DNA of 64,000 bases from Duganella sp. BuS-21 (GTDB lineage Bacteria; Pseudomonadota; Gammaproteobacteria; Burkholderiales; Burkholderiaceae_D): the NCBI GenBank assembly GCA_041874725.1, contig CP097466.1:4526001-4590000 (forward strand), written 5' to 3'. The stretch's first letter is position 1. Every line of letters begins with the position of its first letter. Made by a program: the position numbers and the translations under genes. The notes under the pieces are model-generated. The model did not search any database. It had not been told where the DNA came from and worked only from the letters and a program-made list of their open reading frames with translations. Positions 51,823-60,311 of this stretch are shown one piece after another.

Positions 51823-52924
51823 ACCGCTGCCCCTGGATACCTCGGTACGCGAGCTATTCCGGCCGCTCGCACCCTACCTGGACATCCCCGGCGTCACCGA
51901 GATCGCGGTCAACCGTCCAGGCGAAGTCTTCGTCGAAGCGGGCCCGCACTGGACCCGCTTCGAAGCGCCGGAGCTGACGCTGGAGCGCTGCTGGAGCATG
52001 GCGACTGCCATCGCCTCCTACGCCAACCAGCGCGTCGACAGCATGGCGCCGCTGCTCGGTGCGCAGTTGCCGGGCCTGCAGCGGATCCAGATCGCCGTGC
52101 CCCCTGCTGTCGAGGAGCACACGGTGGCCATGACCATTCGCATCCCCGACGCCCAGGTCCGCAGTTTCGACGAGTACGAGGCGCAGGGCTTCTTCAGCCG
52201 CTTCATGTGGCCGCAGCCGTCCAAACTCGGCAATCGAAGCCAGGACCTCGATCAGGTACAACTGAGGTTGATAAATTGCCTCCAGGCCGGCGCTTTGGCC
52301 GACTTCCTGCGGATCGCCGTACGCCACAAGCTCAACATCGCTTTCGTCGGCGATACCGGCTCCGGCAAGACCTCGTTGATGAAGGCCGCCTGCCAGTACA
52401 TTCCCGCCGAAGAACGCCTGATCACCATCGAGGACGTGCGTGAGCTGTTCCTGCCCAAACACGCCAACCGGGTGCACATGCTGTACAGCCGCCCCACGCA
52501 AGGCATGGCATCGGTGTCACCGGCCGACCTGATCGCCACCAATATGCGCATGAAACCCGACCGTGTGCTACTGGCGGAACTGCGCGGCGGTGAGGCGTTC
52601 GACTTCCTCAAGCTGCTGACCACGGGCCACAGCGGCTCGCTCACCAGCTTTCACGCAGAGTCCTGCGCACTGGCCGTCGAGCGCTACATCCTGATGTGCA
52701 AGGAGCACAGCCAGGCCGCCATCTACGACGCCGAAGCCTTGCGCCGCTTGGTGGGCTTGACCATCGACGTCATCGTGCATATCAAGGTCGATCTTCAATA
52801 TGCCGAGGATGGCCAACCCTTGCGCAAGGAACGCTATGTGGCAGAGGTCAGCTACGATCCGGTCGCCAAACTCAACCACCGCTTTGGTGCCGCCAGCCTC
52901 TTACACACAAGAGGCTTGCCATGA
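51803..52924 (+). CDS. virB11: VirB11 traffic ATPase
   Basis: Start is the ATG at 51803, 20 bases inside virB10; the frame is open further upstream but only as virB10 shadow. This 373-residue hexameric ATPase has FVGDTGSGKTSLM (Walker A, about 180-193), ITIEDVRELFLP (Asp box), VLLAELRGGEAFDFL (Walker B) and TGHSGSLTSFHA (His box). It switches the machine between pilus assembly and DNA transfer. It shares an ATGA with the next gene. Confidence 0.95.
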   Translation: MPCAPNKPLPLDTSVRELFRPLAPYLDIPGVTEIAVNRPGEVFVEAGPHWTRFEAPELTLERCWSMATAIASYANQRVDSMAPLLGAQLPGLQRIQIAVPPAVEEHTVAMTIRIPDAQVRSFDEYEAQGFFSRFMWPQPSKLGNRSQDLDQVQLRLINCLQAGALADFLRIAVRHKLNIAFVGDTGSGKTSLMKAACQYIPAEERLITIEDVRELFLPKHANRVHMLYSRPTQGMASVSPADLIATNMRMKPDRVLLAELRGGEAFDFLKLLTTGHSGSLTSFHAESCALAVERYILMCKEHSQAAIYDAEALRRLVGLTIDVIVHIKVDLQYAEDGQPLRKERYVAEVSYDPVAKLNHRFGAASLLHTRGLP

Positions 52925-53247
52925 CCGCGCGTAAGATCGTGCTGATGCTAGTGGTTTGCGCCTTGGCCACCGGCGTGCTTGCGTGCTGCCTGTACGCGGC
53001 CGGCTACGTGTACTTCCTGCTCAATAAGGCGACTCCCTCCCATATCGAACTCGGTACCTGGTGGATGTACTGGAAAGCGTACGGCGACCATCCGCAGCAG
53101 CGCATCCGGTTGCTGGTATCCGTGGCGATACCGCTGATCGCGGTCATTGCGGCTGTACTGTTAGCACTCCGGCCGACCCCGCGTTCGCTGCACGGCGACG
53201 CCCGCTGGGCAACTCGCAGGGATATCGACGACGCGGGGCTGCTATGA
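52921..53247 (+). CDS. virD4: membrane half of a split VirD4/TraG coupling protein
   Basis: This 108-residue protein contains two membrane helices (about 8-35 and 65-84) and ends LHGDARWATRRDIDDAGLL, a segment that in intact VirD4/TraG proteins continues directly into the ATPase domain. Here it stops with a TGA that overlaps the ATG of the next gene (ATGA at 53244-53247). The two chains probably associate to form the coupling protein. A one-base frameshift, real or a sequencing error, is an alternative; the same ATGA coupling elsewhere in this operon favours a natural split. Confidence 0.8.
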   Translation: MTARKIVLMLVVCALATGVLACCLYAAGYVYFLLNKATPSHIELGTWWMYWKAYGDHPQQRIRLLVSVAIPLIAVIAAVLLALRPTPRSLHGDARWATRRDIDDAGLL

Positions 53248-55262
53248 GCGACATCATCGTCGGCCGCTACCAGGGCCGCTACCTCACCGCCAAGGACCAG
53301 CAGTTCGTGCTGGTCGCGGCGCCGACCGGCGCCGAGAAAGGCGTATCGGTCATGCTCCCCAACCTTCTCAACTACCCGGACTCGGTGGCCGTGCTCGATC
53401 CAAAGCTGGAGAACTTTCGCTACACCTCGCTGTACCGGCAGCGCTGCGGCCAACAGGTCTACCTGTGGGCGCCGTTTGCCGAGGATGGCAAGACCCACCG
53501 CTGGAACATGCTCGACGCCATCGACCGCAACTCGGTATTCCGGATCGGCGACGTGCTGGCCATCGCCCAGGCCTTCTACCCCAGCGACTGCCATCCGAGG
53601 GACAAATACTGGAACGACAACGCCCGCAACCTGTTTCTCGGCCTAGTCCTGTATTTGATGGAGACGCCCGAACTCCCCTGCACGCTCGGTGAAGTATTCC
53701 GCCAATCGTCCGGCGGCGGCAAGCCGGTCAAGCAGCACATCGAAGACATCCTGGCGAGTCGCAAGGCGGGCAGCCGCGCCTTGAGCCGCGAGTGCGTCGA
53801 TGCCTTCCACCGTTTCCAGTCCGCCTCCAGCGAGTCGGTGGGCAACATCATCTCCACTTTCAACGCTCCGCTGCTGATCTTCGCCAATCCGCTAGTCGAT
53901 GCCTCCACCAGCACGTCCGATTTCGACATCACGCAGGTACGCCGGCAGCGCATGTCGATCTACCTGGGGATCCCGCCCCACCGGCTCGCCGATGCCGGCG
54001 TCCTGGTCAACATCTTCTTCTCGCAATTGATCGATTTGAACACCAAGGAATTGCCGGACAATGATCGATCCTTGCGATATGAATGTTTGCTTGCTCTCGA
54101 CGAACTGGCCGCCATCGGCAAGCTACGTGCGCTGGCCAAATCCAATTTCTACATCCGCGCCTACAAATTGCGTCTGCTGACCATCCTGCAAAGCGTGGCT
54201 CAAGCAGTCGCCCATTACGGAGACGCCGACGCCCGCACGCTGTTGGCCGACCATACGATCAAGATCGCCTTCCCGCCGGCGGACCAGGCGGAAGCCGAAG
54301 AACTCAGTCGCTCCCTGGGCTACCTGACCCAGAAGGTCACGAGCACCAGCAACAGCACGGGCGGTACTGGCGGCAGCAACAGATCGGAAAGCACCAGCGA
54401 GCATGCGCGGGCATTGATGCTGCCGCAGGAGCTGGCGTACATGGATCGCCGCCAGCAAATCGTTCTGGCACGTTACTGTCGCCCCATCCTGTGCGATAAG
54501 GCGCGCTACTACGAGGACCATCGCTTCATCGATCGTCTCAAGTCCGTGAGCCCGATGCTGGCTGCCCTGGATCGCCAAGGCTGGCGCGGTAGATTGCCGC
54601 AGCTATTGTGTTCAATCGCGCCCGGTTCGGTGCCATCGGAGGAACAGATGAAGCACGCGGCCTATGTGCTGCGGGAGCTCAGCATCGAATTGCCACGCAT
54701 CGACATGACCGTCGTACCTTCAGTCAAACTGCAGCTGGAGCTGAATCTGGGGACCGATTCGGCTTCGGATCCGGTGTCGGGAATGGCGACGCCGCCCAGT
54801 AACAGGTCCGTGCCGATGCCTGTGCTGCCGAAGTTCAGGGAAGCCGCAGCGCCAACACCCGAAGAGGCCCGCGCCATCGTTGATGCGTTTTTCGCCCAGC
54901 TTCCGATGTTCGACCACGATATTCCCGGCCCCGCTCCAACAGCGAAACAGCCGGAGGCAGTAACGCACGCCCCAGGAGAGCGCACCAAACCGTCGGCGCC
55001 GAAGCTGCCGCGCTTTAAAAATGCCGAGGCACCGACGCCGGCGGAAGCGGACGCCATCGTCGACGCCTTCTTCGCGCAGCTCCCACTGTTCGATCCCGCA
55101 ACGACGCAGAACAAGACCAAGCGACCGGCCAGTGGCCCCAATTCAATCGGCCCCGCGCCGCCGCGCTCCCACGACCAGTCCACACCTGGACGAGCGGTGC
55201 CGTGCCAAACCACGAGCCACGCAACGTCCCTGGATATCGACCTGTCCGCACTGGACCGCTGA
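53244..55262 (+). CDS. virD4: cytoplasmic ATPase half of split VirD4/TraG, altered Walker A
   Basis: This 672-residue protein begins MSDIIVGRYQGRYLT and has the VirD4 ATPase: Walker A region VAAPTGAEKGVSVMLPNLL (about 29-48), VAVLDPKLENFRYTS, WAPFAEDGKTHRWNMLD, Walker B CLLALDELAAIGKL (about 275-290) and TILQSVAQAVAHYG. In relatives the Walker A reads APTxSGKG; here Glu (GAG) takes the place of the Gly before Lys. The C-terminal about 170 residues add a low-complexity link and two 30-residue repeats. VirD4 recruits the relaxase-DNA complex to the channel. Confidence 0.88.
   Translation: MSDIIVGRYQGRYLTAKDQQFVLVAAPTGAEKGVSVMLPNLLNYPDSVAVLDPKLENFRYTSLYRQRCGQQVYLWAPFAEDGKTHRWNMLDAIDRNSVFRIGDVLAIAQAFYPSDCHPRDKYWNDNARNLFLGLVLYLMETPELPCTLGEVFRQSSGGGKPVKQHIEDILASRKAGSRALSRECVDAFHRFQSASSESVGNIISTFNAPLLIFANPLVDASTSTSDFDITQVRRQRMSIYLGIPPHRLADAGVLVNIFFSQLIDLNTKELPDNDRSLRYECLLALDELAAIGKLRALAKSNFYIRAYKLRLLTILQSVAQAVAHYGDADARTLLADHTIKIAFPPADQAEAEELSRSLGYLTQKVTSTSNSTGGTGGSNRSESTSEHARALMLPQELAYMDRRQQIVLARYCRPILCDKARYYEDHRFIDRLKSVSPMLAALDRQGWRGRLPQLLCSIAPGSVPSEEQMKHAAYVLRELSIELPRIDMTVVPSVKLQLELNLGTDSASDPVSGMATPPSNRSVPMPVLPKFREAAAPTPEEARAIVDAFFAQLPMFDHDIPGPAPTAKQPEAVTHAPGERTKPSAPKLPRFKNAEAPTPAEADAIVDAFFAQLPLFDPATTQNKTKRPASGPNSIGPAPPRSHDQSTPGRAVPCQTTSHATSLDIDLSALDR
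54825..55094 (+). repeat. pair of 30-residue repeats at the VirD4 C-terminus
   Basis: Two 90-base units start at 54825 and 55005, exactly 180 bases apart. They code for LPKFREAAAPTPEEARAIVD and AFFAQLPMFD, and for LPRFKNAEAPTPAEADAIVD and AFFAQLPLFD. They look like short amphipathic helix motifs ending in LPxFD, perhaps docking sites for the relaxosome or for a clamp-like partner. Confidence 0.8.
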
Positions 55263-55274
55263 ATAGGAGGCCAC

Positions 55275-55985
55275 ATGTCCCGCACCATATTCACCATCCC
55301 GACACTGCTATTGGCGCTATGTGCCTGCGGCAGTCCGCCGAACGCAAAATCGCCTGATGGGCGAGAGCGTATTCCCGTCAACAGCGCGACCGCGATGGCG
55401 CAATACCAGGCGACAGCGCGCCCATCGAACGTCACCGGCATCGGCTTGCCGTCCGACCGCGTGCCGGCGCTGGAACAGGAAGTCCATGTGCTGCGACAAA
55501 GGGTGACCGAATTGGAAGGCCGGAGCCGCGCACCAGGCAAAAAGATGGCTGACAAGGAACCGCCGCGCGTCCAGCTGGTAGACGGTGCGGAAGTCGAGCA
55601 TCGCCCGGGAGGTCTGATTGTGCGCATGATGCATCCGATCGGCCAGGCGACGTTCCAACCAGGTCCCAGTCTCGAAGCGCTGGTGCTCACCGAAGCGGCT
55701 GCGAGCCGCCGTATTGAAGTTCGCGGCAGGACGGATGCCTGGCAAGCCGACCCGCTTAACGACAAGCTGGCCGCGAGGCGGGCGGCACTCGCGCGCGACT
55801 ACCTCGTCGGCCGGGGCGTGCCGCCTGCCACGATTGAAACCGGACACCTTGCGGCCGGCGATTTCGTCGCCGACAACCGCACCGTCGCCGGACGCGCACG
55901 CAACCGCCGCGTCGAAATCGCATTCATCGCTGCCGTCCCAGCCATATCAGACGAAACCGCAGCCACGCAAAGGAGCAAGCCATGA
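55275..55985 (+). CDS. OmpA-family lipoprotein of the transfer operon
   Basis: This 236-residue protein has a lipoprotein signal (LLLALCACG), a coiled-coil stretch (VPALEQEVHVLRQRVTELEGR) and a C-terminal OmpA-like peptidoglycan-binding domain (IEVRGRTDAWQADPLNDKLAARRAALARDYLVGRGVPPATIETG, described in parts, then NRRVEIAF). It probably links the outer-membrane ring of the T4SS to the cell wall, in place of a dedicated VirB1-type factor, which is not seen here. The next gene begins within its stop (ATGA). Confidence 0.85.
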   Translation: MSRTIFTIPTLLLALCACGSPPNAKSPDGRERIPVNSATAMAQYQATARPSNVTGIGLPSDRVPALEQEVHVLRQRVTELEGRSRAPGKKMADKEPPRVQLVDGAEVEHRPGGLIVRMMHPIGQATFQPGPSLEALVLTEAAASRRIEVRGRTDAWQADPLNDKLAARRAALARDYLVGRGVPPATIETGHLAAGDFVADNRTVAGRARNRRVEIAFIAAVPAISDETAATQRSKP

Positions 55986-57397
55986 ATAGCATTGAAAACC
56001 CCGATGACGCGACCGCTGACACTACAGGTTCGGGGCCAAGCCGACGCAAGCGGGAAGTGAGCGCACAACTTGCCCTGCCCGGCCTGGACGGCGCCAACCA
56101 GCAAAGCCCGGAACTGGGGAAGCACCATGCCGAGTCCCGCGATACTGTCAACAATGCAGACCTATTGAGTCCAGCGAACCCGGCGCACGGCGATTCGCTA
56201 CTGCGCACGCTCGCCAGGCGCCTGGGTTTCGCACGCCAAGGCGCCTCGTCCGGCCATGAGAGCGGCGAGCGCCTGCAGCGCGACGACGCCGAAAACGCAC
56301 CTTCCATCAACGAATCTGCACCCCAAGTCGGCGATACGAGTCCCAAGGCACCAGGTCCCGTCAGAGAGAGCCAGGAGACGCAGGTCCCTGAATACCTGCG
56401 CAACCGCTATGTGATCGACGCCAACCGGAACTACTATTTCCGTGATGGAGACCACGGCCTGGCATTTGAAGACATGGGCAGCAAAATACGGACCCGCCAT
56501 GATGAAGCCGAGATCGCGGCATCGATGGTAGAGCTGGCGCTGGCTAAAGGATGGACCCATCCAAAGTTGCGAGGATCCGAAGCATTCAAGCGCGAGGCCT
56601 GGCTCGCAGGCGCCGAGCGCGGCATGCAGATGTCCGGGTATCGCCCGACGCCACTGGATAAGGCGAGGCTCGCGGAACGTCTGGCAGCACGCGAACTCAA
56701 TCCCACGCAGTCTGCGCAATTCAACGAAATCGAAGAAAAACCGGAGCAAAAGCAGCAAGCCGCAACGCCGGACGCCAAACCCGTCCGACAACGAAAACAA
56801 AATAACCCCTCCCCGAAGAAAGACGCCGGACGCGCAAATAAAAACCCGCAACACCGGCGCGCGGTCAAGCAGCTGGAGAGGTTCCTGCGCCAGCGCGGCG
56901 ACAGCGAAACAGCGATCGGCATGACCTGCCAGCTCGCCGCCGAAGAATTGGCCAAGCACCGTACCCATTTCGGAAAGCTGCTTGAACACGGCGAAGCACG
57001 CTACCATCATGATCGGGACAACGATTTGAATTACTTCGTGACGCTGGAGACGCCGGACGGCCGGGAGACCATCTGGGGCATCGACCTGGCGCGGGCCATC
57101 ACTGAAAGCGGCACCGATATCGGCGAAGGCATCGTGCTGGCGCAATATGGACGGCGCGGTGTAACGATCACGGGTCCGGAACGCGACGACAGTGGCAACA
57201 CTACCGGCAAGCGCACAAGCGTAGCCACTCATCGCAACGACTGGCACGTCATCTCTCTGGACAATGCCAGGGAGTTCCTCCGTCCGCAAACGCATCCTGA
57301 TCACGACCGCACCGCGCCTGTTCAACACTCGGACGGCGGACAGCCGCAACGCATCGGCCATCCCACACCCGAACAGCAGGTGAGGAGAGCACGTTAG
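55982..57397 (+). CDS. LPD7/KfrB-domain protein of the transfer operon
   Basis: This 471-residue hydrophilic protein has a low-complexity start and an LPD7-type domain (VPEYLRNRYVIDANRNYYFRDG, LAFEDMGSKIRTRHDEAEIAASMVELALAKGW, FKREAWLAGAERGM, about 130-235). After a basic linker comes a KfrB-like region (TIWGIDLARAITESGTDIGEGIVLAQYGRRGVTI, about 355-395). LPD7 and KfrB-like domains occur in relaxase, TraC-primase and phage polyvalent proteins that travel with DNA, so it may be translocated to the recipient. It is the last gene of the virB operon; no catalytic motif is seen. Confidence 0.75.
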   Translation: MNSIENPDDATADTTGSGPSRRKREVSAQLALPGLDGANQQSPELGKHHAESRDTVNNADLLSPANPAHGDSLLRTLARRLGFARQGASSGHESGERLQRDDAENAPSINESAPQVGDTSPKAPGPVRESQETQVPEYLRNRYVIDANRNYYFRDGDHGLAFEDMGSKIRTRHDEAEIAASMVELALAKGWTHPKLRGSEAFKREAWLAGAERGMQMSGYRPTPLDKARLAERLAARELNPTQSAQFNEIEEKPEQKQQAATPDAKPVRQRKQNNPSPKKDAGRANKNPQHRRAVKQLERFLRQRGDSETAIGMTCQLAAEELAKHRTHFGKLLEHGEARYHHDRDNDLNYFVTLETPDGRETIWGIDLARAITESGTDIGEGIVLAQYGRRGVTITGPERDDSGNTTGKRTSVATHRNDWHVISLDNAREFLRPQTHPDHDRTAPVQHSDGGQPQRIGHPTPEQQVRRAR

Positions 57398-57430
57398 GCA
57401 GCAAAGTCGCCGGCAGGATGGCACCCAGCA

Positions 57431-57550
57431 TTAGTCGCTGTCCTTGCCAATCAGCGCCCAGCCTATCACCGTTACAGCGGCCAACAACATCAACCATCGA
57501 ATCGTGACAAGGACTGCCTCAGAGAAGTAATCAAACATCGCATCGCCCAT
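57431..57550 (-). CDS. 39-residue single-helix membrane protein
   Basis: This short gene begins MGDAMFDYFSEAVLVTIRWL and continues with a hydrophobic stretch (LMLLAAVTVIGWALIG) and a charged end KDSD. AGGAGC sits 8 bases before its ATG. The bases before the ATG (GAGCGTTT) nearly match those before the interrupted membrane-protein gene at 60644 (GGGCGTTT), so both may belong to one family of leaders. It converges on the transfer operon. Function unknown; small inner-membrane partner or exclusion peptide are possible. Confidence 0.55.
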   Translation of the reverse strand: MGDAMFDYFSEAVLVTIRWLMLLAAVTVIGWALIGKDSD

Positions 57551-57586
57551 AAACGCTCCTATCGCTCACGCCTGAAAAGCTCCCCA

Positions 57587-57606
57587 CAAGGTGGTCGACC
57601 ACCTTG
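57587..57606. promoter_or_regulatory. perfect 20-base palindrome
   Basis: CAAGGTGGTC and GACCACCTTG form a gapless palindrome, the shape of a dimeric repressor site. It lies 37 bases upstream of the 39-residue gene and downstream of the original end of the interrupted membrane-protein gene. A hairpin CTAAAC-GCTG-GTTTAG follows at 57635-57650. An operator for the small gene is the simplest reading. Confidence 0.5.
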
Positions 57607-57707
57607 CCCAGCCCCCCCCAAATGAGGCCCCGAGCTAAACGCTGGTTTAGGCCGCGGTCATACACCTTTTTCGGCCGGGCCGAACCCGGCTCTAACCTTT
57701 GCTGGGT

Positions 57708-57862
57708 ATTCCGGCCCATCGTGACCAGTGATTCCGGTCTATCGTGACCGCTCATTCCGGTCCATCGTGACCACCCATTCCGGTCTATCGTGACCGATTT
57801 CGGCGGCCACCGGAATCGACGGTCACGATACCGGAATCAGCGGTCATGATGCCAGAATGGTG
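57708..57862. repeat. subterminal repeats of the IS21 left end
   Basis: Four copies of ATTCCGGYCYATCGTGACC start at 57708, 57731, 57754 and 57777, spaced exactly 23 bases. Two inverted copies follow (57815-57832 and about 57836-57858, less exact). The right end has two further copies in the inverted direction at 60286-60332. They are the likely IstA-binding sites. Confidence 0.9.
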
Positions 57863-57937
57863 TCGTACAGTACCGAAATGATGTTACGCATATAGCAACC
57901 GACCGGTTACGCTGCCAGCTTTTTGTCTGGAGATAGC

Positions 57938-59461
57938 GTGCCGGTACCAAGGATCAATATGCGTAAGATAAAAGACGTATTGCGTTTGAAGTTGGACGCC
58001 AAGATGTCGCACCAACAGATCGCCACCGCGCTGGGGATTTCGAAGGGCGTCGTCACCAAGTATGTTGGCTTGGCCGTTGCCGCCGGCCTGGATTGGACGT
58101 CCGTGCAAGGCGCCGACGAAGGCGCCCTCGAACGACGTCTCCTGGCCGCTCCAGAGCAGCCACGCGACCACGTACAGCCAGACTATGGCCGCCTGCATCA
58201 GGAACTGCGCCGCAAGGGTATGACGTTGATGCTACTGTGGGAAGAACACCGTGCCGACTACGCGGATGTCCAGACCTACAGCGACTCCCAGTTCTGTGAA
58301 AATTACCGCCGCTTCGCCAAGCAACTTAAGCGTTCAATGCGCCAAGTCCACCGCGCCGGCGAGAAGCTGTTCATCGACTACGCCGGCCCGACGATAGCGC
58401 TCACCGACGGCACGCGTGCGCACATTTTCGTGGCTGCGCTGGGAGCGTCAAGCTACACCTATGCCTGCGCCACGCCGCGCGAGACGATGGCCGATTGGCT
58501 CGAATCTACGGCGCGCGCGCTGGCCTTTATCGGTGGTGTGCCGCAACTCATCGTGCCGGACAATCCGAAGGCGATGATCGCCGACGCCAACCGCTACGAG
58601 CCACGCAGCAACGACACTGTGCTCGACTTCGTGCGGCACTACGGCACCTCCATTCTGCCAGCACGTCCACGCCATCCGCAGGACAAGGCCAAAGCCGAAT
58701 CAGCAGTGCAAATCGTCGAGCGCTGGATCATGGTGCGCCTGCGCCATCAGCAGTTCGCCAATGTGCACGAGGTCAATCAGGCTATGGTGCCGTTGCTCAC
58801 ACGCCTCAATGAGAAGCTGTTCCAAAAACTGCCCGGCAGCCGCGCCAGCACCTTCGCCGAAATCGACGCACCGGCCTTGCTGCCGTTGCCGCTGCAGCGT
58901 TACGAAATGGCCCACTTCAAGACCGTCAAGGTGCATATCGACTATCACGTCGAGGTCGAACGCCACCGCTACAGCGTACCGCACGCGCTGGTCGGGCAGA
59001 CGATAGAAGCGCGCATTACGGCGGCGGTGGTGGAACTGATGCATTGCGGCCAGCGCGTGGCCAGCCATGCCCGCAATAGCCGCCAGGGCGGATTCACCAC
59101 GGTCACCGCCCACATGCCGGCCGCGCATCGTGCGCACATGGAGTGGACGCCGACCCGCCTCATTCATTGGGGCGCGAGTATCGGGCCGGCGACCGCCGAA
59201 GCAGTGACGCGGCTGATGGCGGAGAACAAACATCCAGAACACGGCTACCGTGCCTGCCTTGGCTTGCTGTCGCTGGCCAAGCGCTACGGCAAGGTTCGGC
59301 TGGAGGCAGCCTGCATGCTGGCCCTGCAGATCGGCGCCTGCCAGTACCGCCATGTGAACGACATCCTGAAAAACAACCGCGATCAAAGCAAACCGGCCGC
59401 CGCCGGTGAGTGGGTCAGCCCAGACCATGTCCACGTCCGTGGCCCTGGCTACTACCAATGA
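57938..59461 (+). CDS. istA: IstA transposase (IS21 family)
   Basis: I start at the GTG at 57938, with GGAG 5 bases upstream; it gives the family-typical VPVPRINMRKIKDVLRLK (507 residues). An HTH lies at about 15-45 (MSHQQIATALGISKGVVTKYV). The DDE catalytic domain shows FIDYAGPTIAL (first Asp), IVPDNPKAMI (second Asp) and DKAKAESAVQIVERW (Glu). A C-terminal Mu-type beta domain follows. It cuts and joins the ends of the element. It shares an ATGA with istB. Confidence 0.95.
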   Translation: MPVPRINMRKIKDVLRLKLDAKMSHQQIATALGISKGVVTKYVGLAVAAGLDWTSVQGADEGALERRLLAAPEQPRDHVQPDYGRLHQELRRKGMTLMLLWEEHRADYADVQTYSDSQFCENYRRFAKQLKRSMRQVHRAGEKLFIDYAGPTIALTDGTRAHIFVAALGASSYTYACATPRETMADWLESTARALAFIGGVPQLIVPDNPKAMIADANRYEPRSNDTVLDFVRHYGTSILPARPRHPQDKAKAESAVQIVERWIMVRLRHQQFANVHEVNQAMVPLLTRLNEKLFQKLPGSRASTFAEIDAPALLPLPLQRYEMAHFKTVKVHIDYHVEVERHRYSVPHALVGQTIEARITAAVVELMHCGQRVASHARNSRQGGFTTVTAHMPAAHRAHMEWTPTRLIHWGASIGPATAEAVTRLMAENKHPEHGYRACLGLLSLAKRYGKVRLEAACMLALQIGACQYRHVNDILKNNRDQSKPAAAGEWVSPDHVHVRGPGYYQ

Positions 59462-60240
59462 GGAACGACGAGATGATGATGCACACCACCCTGGCGCAAC
59501 TGCGCTCGCTGAAGCTGGACGGCCTGGCGGCCGGCCTTGAAGAACAACTGGCACAACCCGGCATGGCTGCATTGAGCTTCGAGGAGCGCGTGGCGCTGTT
59601 GATCGACCGCGAGGTCCACGCACGCAACGACCGCAAGCTGGTGCGACTGCTGAAGAACGCGCACCTCAAGTACGGGCAGGCTGCGATCGAGGACATTGAT
59701 GCGCGCGCAGGTCGCGGCATCGACCGCCGCGAGGTGATGAGCCTGGCGCTAGGTGAGTGGGTCAGCGCTGGCCACAGCGTCCTGATTACCGGGCCAACCG
59801 GCGCCGGCAAGTCGTGGTTGGCTTGTGCACTGGCGCAGTACGCCTGCCGGCGTGGCTACAGCGCGATCTATCAGCGTGTACCCCGCTTGCAGGAAGAACT
59901 GCGCATCCGGCACGGCAGCGGGGCATTCGGAAAATGGCTGCTCCAGATGGCGAAGACCGAAGTGTTGGTGCTCGATGATTGGGGCATGGGTGCCATCGAC
60001 AGCACGACGCGTTCGGATCTGTTGGAGGTCATTGACGACCGGGCCGGCAACAAGGCGACGAACATCACCAGCCAGCTGCCGGTCGAACACTGGCATGCCT
60101 GGATCGGCGACGCCACCATCGCCGACGCTATCCTCGACCGCATCATGCAGCGCAATCATCGCTTCACCCTGACCGGCGACTCACTGCGTGCCCAACGACC
60201 TAAATCCAGCAGAAAGGAGAGAAATATCGACCTATCGTGA
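59458..60240 (+). CDS. istB: IstB AAA+ ATPase (IS21 family)
   Basis: This 260-residue transposition helper begins at the ATG at 59458, overlapping the istA stop. It has the IstB N-terminal helix region (TLAQLRSLKLDGLAAGLEEQL), Walker A ITGPTGAGKSWLACALA (about 113-128) and Walker B VLVLDDWGMGAID (about 170-182). It loads IstA onto target DNA. A start at the later ATG run (MMMHTTL) is also possible. Confidence 0.95.
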   Translation: MRNDEMMMHTTLAQLRSLKLDGLAAGLEEQLAQPGMAALSFEERVALLIDREVHARNDRKLVRLLKNAHLKYGQAAIEDIDARAGRGIDRREVMSLALGEWVSAGHSVLITGPTGAGKSWLACALAQYACRRGYSAIYQRVPRLQEELRIRHGSGAFGKWLLQMAKTEVLVLDDWGMGAIDSTTRSDLLEVIDDRAGNKATNITSQLPVEHWHAWIGDATIADAILDRIMQRNHRFTLTGDSLRAQRPKSSRKERNIDLS

Positions 60241-60311
60241 CCGCAGCCATTACAATTTGAACGCGTAACATCATCGAATGCGCAGCGGTCACGATAGGCC
60301 GGAATCAGCGG

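Noticed and set aside
57531..57755. 74-codon minus-strand frame across the IS left end
   Set aside because: It starts in the IS terminal repeats and runs through the palindrome; no ribosome-binding site and no conserved features. The 39-codon gene in another frame has better support.
57708..57862. Regular 23-base repeats that look like a small CRISPR or iteron array
   Set aside because: They lie at the exact end of an IS21 element, reappear in inverse direction at the other end, and have no spacers; they are transposase-binding repeats.
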